Positions 17,870 through 25,108 of a stretch of 64,000 nt of DNA are shown piece after piece; position 1 is the first letter of the stretch; each line of letters starts with the position of its first letter. A program made the position numbers and the translations under genes. The notes under the pieces are model-generated. The model was not told the DNA's origin. It saw only the letters and a program-made list of their open reading frames with translations, and made no database searches. The DNA lies in assembly GCF_002994635.1 (NCBI RefSeq), contig NZ_PVNL01000111.1:1-64000 (forward strand), read 5' to 3'. Origin of the DNA: Enhygromyxa salina. GTDB lineage: Bacteria; Myxococcota_A; Polyangia; Nannocystales; Nannocystaceae.

Positions 17870-18871
17870 CTACTTGCGCTTCTTCTTCTGCTGCTTGTTC
17901 TTCTTTTGGTGCTTCTTCGCGTGCTTGACGTTGCGGTTGGCCTTTTGAACCACCCGCCCGTCCTGCTGCATGCGCCGCGGCGCCTCGCCGACCTCTTGCA
18001 GCAGCTCACCCTCGCCCAGCTGAAGCAGCTGCAACACGCTCGCATACAAGAACGGCGAGAGGCCGAGCTCCATGCGCTTGTCGATCTGCGAGAGGGTGAC
18101 CTGCGGGCGCACGGGCAGGCGAATGTTGACGACCTCGACGTCGGCGTGTCGCTCGTGGCGGGGATCCGCGAGCGCGCTGTCGCCAACGATGTGGTGCATG
18201 CGGCAGCTGATCGGCCGACGCTCCCAGATCCGACAGCGACCCTTGCCCTCATCGAGGAACGGACACGCCTGCCCGCGCTCGGCGAAGGTCTGGCGACCCC
18301 GACCCGCGGCCTTGCTGGTCATCCGGATCTTCTCGGGGTCCTTGCCCGTGTGACCGGCCTGGATGTCCTTGAACTGTTGCTCGCCGAGCTCGCCGAGCCG
18401 CTGAGCGACCTGCGGAAAGTCCTTCCAGGTTCGGACCTCCCGATAGATCGCCAGCGTCTCCGGCCCGCTGACACCAAATGGCGCCGCGTAGCAGCCGCCC
18501 TTGCCCGCGGGCGTGCCGGGCACGGCGGCGTCGGCGAGACCGAGCTCACCGCGGACGGTCTCCACGTAGCGATCGTAGGCGGTGTGCAGGTCGTCGACCC
18601 GATCATAGAAGCCCCGCGGCAAGCGCTTGGTCTTGGTCGTGTCGGCCAGACCAGGAAGTCCAGAGATCTCGTCGACGATGCGCTGCATCGTGTCGACGTG
18701 CTCCTTGGCCTGCTTGCGCGCGCGCCTCGCGATCCGCGTGACGCGATCACGGGGGAGCTTGACCCGAGGGCCGAACAGCGCGGCTATGAAATTCAGCACG
18801 GCGGGCAGGCTTGTAGCAGACCCAAGACAGCGCTTGCACCCCGCATAATGCGCAAGTAGCTTGCGGCCCAT
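17870..18871 (-). CDS. YkgJ-like Cys-cluster (metal-binding) protein
   Basis: About 333 residues. A cysteine cluster in the middle (CYAAPF, then CPFLDEGKGRCRIWERRPISCRMHH) follows the pattern of the YkgJ/UPF0153 family, thought to bind zinc or iron. The last 45 residues are very Lys-rich (KKHQKKNKQQKKKRK-like), suggesting nucleic acid or ribosome contact. The ATG at 18871 overlaps the start codon of the divergent lipoprotein gene; a shorter start (GTG near 18799) is possible. The chain has a Leu/Arg-rich helical N-terminus. Function beyond metal binding is unknown. Confidence 0.7.
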   Translation of the reverse strand: MGRKLLAHYAGCKRCLGSATSLPAVLNFIAALFGPRVKLPRDRVTRIARRARKQAKEHVDTMQRIVDEISGLPGLADTTKTKRLPRGFYDRVDDLHTAYDRYVETVRGELGLADAAVPGTPAGKGGCYAAPFGVSGPETLAIYREVRTWKDFPQVAQRLGELGEQQFKDIQAGHTGKDPEKIRMTSKAAGRGRQTFAERGQACPFLDEGKGRCRIWERRPISCRMHHIVGDSALADPRHERHADVEVVNIRLPVRPQVTLSQIDKRMELGLSPFLYASVLQLLQLGEGELLQEVGEAPRRMQQDGRVVQKANRNVKHAKKHQKKNKQQKKKRK

Positions 18872-18872
18872 G

Positions 18873-19865
18873 ATGGCCCGCCGTTCCCCCGTTCGTCCCT
18901 TGATCACCGTCGCGCTCGCGCTTGGCCTCGCCGTGTTCGGCAGCGCCTGCGACGGGGACAAAACCAACGAGCCCGGCGGCGCAGGCGGAGCCCAGGCCGA
19001 CGGCGGGGGCAGCGGCAAGGCGGCCGAGGGCGGCAAGGACTACGTCTACGACGCCAACGGCTTCACGCTGATCGCCACCACCAAGACCAAGATGGAGCTG
19101 TCGAGCACCCAGGGTAAGGGCGAGTCGGAGCTGTCGGTCCGCAGCGTGATCGAGGCGACGCCGCAAGGCGAGGGACTCGAGGTCCACGGTCGCGTGCTCG
19201 AGCTGCTCGACTACAAGGGCTCGGGTCAGCTCGATCCCGAGTTCATGCGCAAGCAAGCCGAGGAGGCCGGCGAGGAGCCGATGGATCTGCGGGCCGAGCT
19301 CGCCAAGTCCGAGAGCTGGTCGATCATCGACCTCAAGGGTGAGGCGGACGAGAAGGCGACCAAGGCCATGGCCGAGAACCAGGGCGAGGACGACGGTCCC
19401 ATGAACTTTGGTCTGTTCGGGCTCCCGGATCTGCCGACCGTCGACCTGGAAGTCGGCAACAAGGTGGAGCTGCCGACCAAGGCCGATGAGCGCGAGCTTC
19501 CGTTTGGCTCGGTCCCGGTCGAGGTCGACGTGACCTGGACGCTGCGGGGGGTCGAAGGTGACGTCGCGGAGTTCGACGTCACCGTCGAGGGCAGCGGCGC
19601 GACCGAGATCGACGCGGGCGGGGCCACGGCGATGGTCTCGATCCTCGAGGAGTCTTCCTACACGGTGTTCTTCAACCTCGCGTCGAAGCTGCCGGTCTCG
19701 TATAATGGGTATAGCCAGAGCGAGATTAATATTGATATTCCGGGGCAGCCGATCTCGTTTGCGACGAATAATGAGATTGAGACGACCTACGAGGTCAGCA
19801 CGGGTCCGGTTCCCGAGCCTGCGCCTGCGCCGGAGGCGGCTCCCGTCGCCGCGCCTGAGAGCTGA
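18873..19865 (+). CDS. lipoprotein, unknown function
   Basis: A 330-residue lipoprotein: Arg-rich n-region, hydrophobic segment LITVALALGLAVFG and lipobox ending SAC, then a Gly/Ala linker. The body is beta-rich with many Glu/Asp residues, and the end is Pro/Ala repeat (PEPAPAPEAAPVAAPES). ATG 18873 or 18870 are both possible. Codons near 19700-19790 turn AT-rich compared with the rest of the gene (TATAATGGGTATAG, GATATT), although the reading frame stays open. Divergent with overlapping start codons relative to the Cys-cluster gene. Confidence 0.75.
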   Translation: MARRSPVRPLITVALALGLAVFGSACDGDKTNEPGGAGGAQADGGGSGKAAEGGKDYVYDANGFTLIATTKTKMELSSTQGKGESELSVRSVIEATPQGEGLEVHGRVLELLDYKGSGQLDPEFMRKQAEEAGEEPMDLRAELAKSESWSIIDLKGEADEKATKAMAENQGEDDGPMNFGLFGLPDLPTVDLEVGNKVELPTKADERELPFGSVPVEVDVTWTLRGVEGDVAEFDVTVEGSGATEIDAGGATAMVSILEESSYTVFFNLASKLPVSYNGYSQSEINIDIPGQPISFATNNEIETTYEVSTGPVPEPAPAPEAAPVAAPES

Positions 19866-19989
19866 GGCGGCGAGGCGCGGCGATGCCTTCGTGCGCCGGG
19901 TTCGGTGGGTGGAGGCGTGGCGAGGGAGGGCTGCGGGGTGAAGCGTCCACAGCCCAATATTCAGGGACTCTTGACGCTGTCAATTGAGT

Positions 19990-20165
19990 TTGGCGGCGGT
20001 CGCTCCGCTTGACGAACGTCGCGTCGTCGAGCACGCGTCGATAGCGGCCAAGGTCGGCGATGGCGACGCCTGACGCAGGGTTCTATGAGCGCCCCGTGGA
20101 AGCCCTTGGATTTGCTCGTGCCCGACATGGGCGACCTCGACTGAGCAGCATGCCGAATAACGAGA
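19990..20165 (+). pseudogene. remnant of an Rhs cassette (5' scrap plus Stv-type tip end)
   Basis: Bases about 19996-20068 resemble the cassette 5' sequence at 37245-37325 (CGCTCCGCTTGACG, GTCGAGCACGCG, AAGGTC-GCGAT). Bases 20098-20165 match the last codons of the toxin tip ending at 36671 (DLLVPDMGDLD then a stop, then AACR). In the intact copy the codon after GDLD is TGG; here it is TGA, a nonsense change in the WAAC motif. The middle of the gene is missing. This is a decayed toxin whose immunity gene (20184) survives. Confidence 0.75.
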
Positions 20166-20183
20166 TTGCGAGGAGGATACTAC

Positions 20184-20627
20184 ATGCGACATAGTGACCT
20201 CAGCAAGTACTGCTACACCAAACTTCAGTCGAAGGCATCGCTTCTCAACGTGGGGTGGGTCGACCTGGACGCACCTTTTCTCAAAGGGGTAATTCCTGCT
20301 CAGGCCATCGCTAGGATCGAATCAGCCATTCCTTTGCACCTCAACGCGATGCGAGGCGTACATGGGTGCCCCTTCTGTGGGGACAGGGATGTCTACACAG
20401 ATATAGACGGAAAGAGCATACTGCTGGGAATGTCAGAGGTTTGGGTTCCCTCCACGGTCAGTGAGACGGTGTACATCGCGCCAAGCCTGCTCCTGCACTA
20501 CATCAGGGCCCATCAATACATGCCTCCTCGAGATTTCGTGGGTGCGCTCCTCGCACTTCCCTGTGCTCCTGCACGCTGGAACACCCCTGGGGGGAGCTAT
20601 GCAAAACTAGTCAAGCGTTATGGCTGA
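20184..20627 (+). CDS. small CxxC protein, probable immunity protein (copy 1)
   Basis: A 147-residue protein, closely similar throughout to the one at 36684. It starts MRHSDLSKY and contains LLNVGWVD, a Cys pair GVHGCPFCGD and VYIAPSLLLHYIRAHQYMPP. I believe this pattern belongs to a family catalogued as DUF7919, but that name needs checking. ATG 20184 has AGGAGG seven bases upstream. In the intact cassette its paralogue lies directly after a Stv-type Rhs tip; here only a remnant of that tip lies upstream. It is probably an orphan immunity gene retained for protection. Confidence 0.7.
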   Translation: MRHSDLSKYCYTKLQSKASLLNVGWVDLDAPFLKGVIPAQAIARIESAIPLHLNAMRGVHGCPFCGDRDVYTDIDGKSILLGMSEVWVPSTVSETVYIAPSLLLHYIRAHQYMPPRDFVGALLALPCAPARWNTPGGSYAKLVKRYG

Positions 20628-20736
20628 CGCGCGGGTTGGGGGTTGGGGAAGAAACAAGTGGCGGCGGCGTGACATTTGGTCGAGGATCCCGTACGCTCAT
20701 ATCCATCCACCTTGAACGACTAGTCAAGGCAACACC

Positions 20737-21225
20737 ATGCTGAACCGAGTAGACACGGGCATCAACGACATGGCCGTGGAGGAGTTTGTGATGAATAAAG
20801 TTCAAATGCATGCAAACCGAGCACTGCGGCCTCGCGCGTTGAGTTCGGGAGACACGCGCGGTCTGCCAAACTACTATTCGTTTCCTCACGGCCAACACCC
20901 TGTTTGGTGGACGGAACAACTCGAGGCTGGGTTTCCAGACGCGTTCGCCGTGTACGAGAACGTGCCGGAGAGTGGTGCGAAGGCTCTGGTGATTATGTCG
21001 ACGAGTGTATGCGTTCTGGACGAAGATCTCACTGTTGGCTTGTGCGTGGAGTACTCGAGTATCGAGAGCTTTGGCCGACTTGCAAAAGAGCCTGTTCCCG
21101 AAGTCATCTGTATTCGGCTTTCCTCTGGCACGGAAGCCGAACTGCCGGTCTTGGGGAAAACGGGGGCAATCGTCGACTGGTTGAGGTTTCTTCAAAATGC
21201 TGTGGATGCGGTCAAAGGGATCTGA
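20737..21225 (+). CDS. hypothetical protein, possible orphan immunity protein
   Basis: A 162-residue acidic soluble protein without signal or membrane segments and without a family I can name. Aromatic-rich start (PNYYSFPHGQHPVWW) and an alpha/beta body. Its base composition is lower in GC than the flanking chromosome. It lies between the orphan immunity gene and the junction element that precedes the next Rhs cassette, which suggests an immunity or cassette gene whose toxin has been lost. Confidence 0.5.
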   Translation: MLNRVDTGINDMAVEEFVMNKVQMHANRALRPRALSSGDTRGLPNYYSFPHGQHPVWWTEQLEAGFPDAFAVYENVPESGAKALVIMSTSVCVLDEDLTVGLCVEYSSIESFGRLAKEPVPEVICIRLSSGTEAELPVLGKTGAIVDWLRFLQNAVDAVKGI

Positions 21226-21267
21226 GGAGATCTGCGCGGTTGGGGTCTCTTACCGCTGATGACCCCG

Positions 21268-21318
21268 CCCGAAGGTCCTGTACCTTCTAATTTGTCCACC
21301 TTGTACAAATGAGCAGTC
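21268..21318 (+). repeat. cassette junction element J1
   Basis: First of four copies of an about 50-bp sequence. It contains the palindrome GAAGGT-N5-ACCTTC, then ATTTGT-N9-ACAAAT, and ends ATGAGCAGTC. The ATG at 21309 opens the frame that runs into the Rhs core of this cassette. Other copies are near 25043, 37183 and 39443. Confidence 0.85.
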
Positions 21319-24041
21319 GACGGGTGGCCGTCTCTCCGTTTGACGGTCGTCGGGTTGTCGAGCTCGCGCTACGACGGTGGCCAACGGGCTGCGATAGCGA
21401 CGCTGACGTAGAAGGCTCGCCGGGCGCCGGTCTCGCCGACTGGACAGCGATCGCCAACCAGAACACTATCGCAACCATGGCGACCGCCGCCGCGCCCTCG
21501 CTCGAGACGACCGTGTACACGTCGTCGAGCACCCACGACGCGCTCGGCCGGGTCCTCACCGCGATCTCGCCCGACGGCTCGGAGGTCGCGTACACCTACA
21601 ACCAGCGCGGCGCGCTGAAGACCGTCGACTGCAAGCACCGCGGCGCGCTCACGTCGACGCCCGTGGTCGCGGAGATCACGTACGACGTCCGCGGCCGGCG
21701 AGAGTCGATCACCCACGCCGCCAACTCCACAACGACCAGCTACAGCTACGACCCGCTGAACTTCCGCCTGCGCTCGATCGAGACCACCCGCGCGAGCGAC
21801 AGCAAGAAGCTGCAGGGTCTCCACTATCACCACGATCCAGTCGGCAACGTCACGGACATCCGCGACGACGCGCAGCAGACGGTCTATTTCCAGAACGCGA
21901 TCGTCGAGGCCGCGAACAGCTACACCTACGACGCGCTCTACCGGCTGGTCGAGGCGACCGGCCGCGAGCACGCCACGCAGGGCACGGCGCAGCGGAGCTC
22001 GACGCAGCTGCTGCCAGACAGCAGCGCGGTGCCGATGGCGAACGACCCCAACGCGCTGCGGCGGTACACGCAGAGCTACACGTACGACGCCGTGGGCAAC
22101 CTCGAGACGGTCGTCCACGCGCCCGCGAGCGGGACGGGCTGGACGCGGCGGTACCAGTACCGGACCGACGGCAACCGGCTCGTGGGCACCAGCGCCCCCG
22201 GGGACTCGGCCGGGGCGCTCTACACGAACACGGCCACGTACAGCCACACCTACCCGCACGACGAGCACGGCAACTTCACCGCGATGCCGCACATGTCGGC
22301 GATGGCGTGGGACGAACTCGACCAGCTGCACCACTGCACGGTGGGGTCGCAGGAGGTGTACTTCCAGTACGCGGGCGGGCAGCGGGTCCGCAAGTATGTG
22401 GAGCACGCGGGAGCGACGACCGAAGAGCGAATCTACCTGGGTAGCTTCGAGCTGTACCGCAAGCGGGTCAACGGCGCGCTGGTCAACGGGACGCTGAAGG
22501 AGGAGTGGGAGTCGCTGCACGTCAGCGACGACACCGGGCGGATCTTGCTCGTCGAGACGCACACGGTGGACGACGGCGACGTCGTTGGGAGCCCGACGGG
22601 GATCTGGCGGTTTCAGCTGAGCAACCACCTGGGCTCGGCGGCGACGGAGGTCAGCGAGAGTGGGGCGGTGATCTCGTACGAGGAGTATCACCCGTATGGC
22701 ACGAGCGCGTATCGGCTGGTCGACAGTCAGATCGACGTACCGGCGAAGCGGTACCGCTACACGGGGATGGAGCGGGACGAAGAGACGGGGCTTGGGTACC
22801 ACACGGCGCGGTATTATGCGCCGTGGTTGGGGCGGTGGACCGCCAGCGATCCGATCGGACTGAGTGGCGGCATCAATCAGTTCGAATACTCAGCGTCGAG
22901 TCCCCTCGTTCTCAGCGATCAAGCGGGGACATCACCGCATCAGTTGGGCGACAACATTTCAGTTGACCAGGTCGAGGACTGGAAGAGTGATAGCTCTCTC
23001 ATTGCGCCTGGTGCCACGCCGGTCTTGATAGCGGGCACGGATGACCGCTACCTGGTCATTCCCACCGAGTCGATCTTCGCACGACCCGGAGAACGTGCGG
23101 AAGAAGGGCACTTTGCGTGGGCATTTACGCCCAGTTTCGCGGGGCAAGCGTGGGGGAAGAAGTACGCGCATGCTGTACAGGAGATCGCCGACAACAGGGA
23201 AACCGCTGCGGCAGCGCAACAGATTCTTGCGTCGAACAAGATGATAGCAGCTTTCGGCCTTGGCGGCGGTGCCACTGTGGCCGGTGGCCTCAGCGGTGGG
23301 TTGGCGCTAAAACTAGGCTTGCCCCTAATCGGCACTGCACTGGGCAGTTCCATCCTCGGCGGCGCCACAACCGGTTGGACTCTCGAAGGCGGGCTAGCGT
23401 TGTTAGACGGGCAGTCACCGGGAGAGGCGCTCGCGCGTGCGAACCGAGGAGGGCTGGTTGGTGGTGCACTCGGTGGCGCTGGCTATTTTGCCGGTCGAGG
23501 TATTGGGTGGGGGCTTTCGAAGTTGCGTGGCGGAGCACCCTCTACTACGCAAACTGCATTCCAGCAAGGCATGCCACTCATCCGTGCAGTTCGACCGGCG
23601 CCGAGCACATTGCCACCAGGGGGGAGCTCCGCCGCCGGCGAGATCGATGCGGCGGTCGGTGCAGAAGTTGAGGTCACAGTTGACGCAGCAGAACTACATG
23701 GGTTATTTTATCATCAAGTCAACAAAGGTGGGCTCGACGAGATTGTAGAGTCGCAGATTTTAAGGGTTTCGGAAGCAAATAGTCGTGGCTACGGCGAAGC
23801 GATTCGGGCATACCCTGGCGAGGCCACCGGGACAGGTGGTCAAGGCGTTGTCAAGTTTTACACCTACGAAGCTCCCCACTACGTCAAGCCAATTTTGAAT
23901 CCAGGGTGGGGAGGCAATGCCACAAAGCCTTTGGCAGAGGTCAGGTGGACAAACGTGGAAAGCATTGGCATACGTCTGCGACGTGTGTTTTATCCGGATG
24001 GCCGAGCGATCTGGTTCCTCAAACCGCCCCCGCCTCCATAA
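21309..24041 (+). CDS. truncated Rhs protein with ART-like C-terminal tip
   Basis: A 910-residue protein. After about 45 residues encoded by junction sequence it enters an Rhs/YD-repeat core (about residues 46-523) ending in the family signature GMERDEETGLGY, RWTASDPIGLSGG. The following 380 residues are unique: a Gly/Ala-rich hydrophobic stretch (AAFGLGGGATVAGG onward) and a C-terminal domain beginning LHGLFYHQVNKGGLDEIVES. The latter weakly resembles ADP-ribosyltransferase-like (HYD1-type) toxins; this is tentative. The N-terminal encapsulation and delivery parts of a full Rhs/TcB protein are missing. The next gene starts 12 bp later in the immunity position. No Shine-Dalgarno sequence precedes ATG 21309. 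Confidence 0.75.
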   Translation: MSSRRVAVSPFDGRRVVELALRRWPTGCDSDADVEGSPGAGLADWTAIANQNTIATMATAAAPSLETTVYTSSSTHDALGRVLTAISPDGSEVAYTYNQRGALKTVDCKHRGALTSTPVVAEITYDVRGRRESITHAANSTTTSYSYDPLNFRLRSIETTRASDSKKLQGLHYHHDPVGNVTDIRDDAQQTVYFQNAIVEAANSYTYDALYRLVEATGREHATQGTAQRSSTQLLPDSSAVPMANDPNALRRYTQSYTYDAVGNLETVVHAPASGTGWTRRYQYRTDGNRLVGTSAPGDSAGALYTNTATYSHTYPHDEHGNFTAMPHMSAMAWDELDQLHHCTVGSQEVYFQYAGGQRVRKYVEHAGATTEERIYLGSFELYRKRVNGALVNGTLKEEWESLHVSDDTGRILLVETHTVDDGDVVGSPTGIWRFQLSNHLGSAATEVSESGAVISYEEYHPYGTSAYRLVDSQIDVPAKRYRYTGMERDEETGLGYHTARYYAPWLGRWTASDPIGLSGGINQFEYSASSPLVLSDQAGTSPHQLGDNISVDQVEDWKSDSSLIAPGATPVLIAGTDDRYLVIPTESIFARPGERAEEGHFAWAFTPSFAGQAWGKKYAHAVQEIADNRETAAAAQQILASNKMIAAFGLGGGATVAGGLSGGLALKLGLPLIGTALGSSILGGATTGWTLEGGLALLDGQSPGEALARANRGGLVGGALGGAGYFAGRGIGWGLSKLRGGAPSTTQTAFQQGMPLIRAVRPAPSTLPPGGSSAAGEIDAAVGAEVEVTVDAAELHGLFYHQVNKGGLDEIVESQILRVSEANSRGYGEAIRAYPGEATGTGGQGVVKFYTYEAPHYVKPILNPGWGGNATKPLAEVRWTNVESIGIRLRRVFYPDGRAIWFLKPPPPP
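21438..22877 (+). repeat. Rhs core repeat, copy B
   Basis: 1,440-bp segment, from GACTGGACAG to the end of the ASDPIGLSGGIN codons, that is nearly identical to 28184-29623 and 34083-35522 with no length difference. Differences are scattered single bases. Confidence 0.9.
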
Positions 24042-24053
24042 AGAGCAAGAGTA

Positions 24054-24959
24054 ATGACGAATCAGACGAAGACCTTCCGCGGAGCAAACTGCGTACAGCA
24101 CCTGAAACGGTGGCTCGAGGACCGTACTGGTGACGCCTCCCCACTGGACTGTGTTGCATGGGCCTGTTCCTCATGCGGGACTGACCGCTACGGCTTGTGG
24201 ATTGAAATAGTCATCTGCGCCGAGTCGACGCGGTATCGTTGGGTTCCTCCTGGTTCCTTCACCATGGGTCTTGATGATGATGGGACGGAGCGGGCGTACT
24301 TAGTGGAGGTTCCTTCGCATACAGTCATACTCTCAGCTGGGTTTTGGGTCGAGGATGTTCCATGTACGCAGGGCCTCTGGAAAGCCGTGATGGGGCGGGA
24401 ACCGAGTCACTTCCGGGCACCGGACCGGCCTGTCGAAAGCGTGTCATGGGATCTGGTCCAGGAGTTCATTCGAAAACTCAGGGCCCACGTCTCGGGCTTC
24501 TCTTGTCGCTTGCCTACTGAGGCGGAGTGGGAGTATACATGTGGGCACTTGGATGGCTGCATTGAAGAGGCTGCTTGGGTTCATGAAAATAGCGCCGCCG
24601 ACTTCGACCTTGCCGGCGTTGAGTATGTTGCGCCTGGGCCATCTAATTCCAAGAGGCGGTATGGGCCTCGTGGGACCCATCCAGTGCGAGGAAAGAAGCC
24701 AAATAGGTTCGGTGTCTATGACCTTCTTGGGAACGTGCTGGAGTGGTGCGACGATGCGCCACGGGTTTACAGTCTCGGAGTGATTCGAGATCCTCGCGGC
24801 ACAGGTTCCGACGAGCGAGTGTTGCGCGGCGGTGACTGGGACACGAAGCTATGTGAGACGCGGCCGACACGCCGATTTTCCCTCGATAAGAGGTACGGCG
24901 GAGGAAATATAGGTTTTCGGTTAGTGGTACCCGCACGAGACGGTTCTGTGCCTTGGTAG
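24054..24959 (+). CDS. SUMF1/FGE-like protein in immunity position
   Basis: A 301-residue protein. From about residue 62 it has a formylglycine-generating-enzyme (SUMF1) type fold: VPPGSFTMGLDDDG, the helix-strand block CRLPTEAEWEY, FGVYDLLGNVLEWCDD, RVLRGGDWD and GGGNIGFRLV. True FGEs use two active-site cysteines near the GGSW/GGSF block; here only one (KLCETRP) is present in that region, so classical sulfatase activation is unlikely. The first 60 residues are a separate Cys-containing segment. It starts 12 bp after the Rhs toxin gene, exactly where immunity genes sit in the other cassettes. It could be an immunity protein or a toxin-modifying factor. Confidence 0.75.
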   Translation: MTNQTKTFRGANCVQHLKRWLEDRTGDASPLDCVAWACSSCGTDRYGLWIEIVICAESTRYRWVPPGSFTMGLDDDGTERAYLVEVPSHTVILSAGFWVEDVPCTQGLWKAVMGREPSHFRAPDRPVESVSWDLVQEFIRKLRAHVSGFSCRLPTEAEWEYTCGHLDGCIEEAAWVHENSAADFDLAGVEYVAPGPSNSKRRYGPRGTHPVRGKKPNRFGVYDLLGNVLEWCDDAPRVYSLGVIRDPRGTGSDERVLRGGDWDTKLCETRPTRRFSLDKRYGGGNIGFRLVVPARDGSVPW

Positions 24960-25042
24960 TCGTTCGAAAATGTTCGCTGTCCGGAGGCGGTCATGTTCGC
25001 TGGCTTCCTACGAGTCCTGTCCGGGCGTACCGAGGGTGATCC

Positions 25043-25096
25043 CTGCCCGAAGGTCCTGTACCTTCATATTTGTACAGATTGGGCAAATGAGCAGTC
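25043..25096 (+). repeat. cassette junction element J2
   Basis: Second copy of the junction element: GAAGGT-N5-ACCTTC, then ATTTG-N-CAAAT and ATGAGCAGTC. The ATG (25087) is not in frame with the downstream Rhs gene, whose frame opens at GTG 25109. Confidence 0.85.
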
Positions 25097-25108
25097 CGTG
25101 GCCACGCG

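Noticed and set aside
21369..22802. Antisense frame repeated in every Rhs core copy (also 28142, 33897, 37302)
   Set aside because: It is conserved only because the core DNA is nearly identical; the protein is Val/Arg/Asp-rich shadow with no features of its own.
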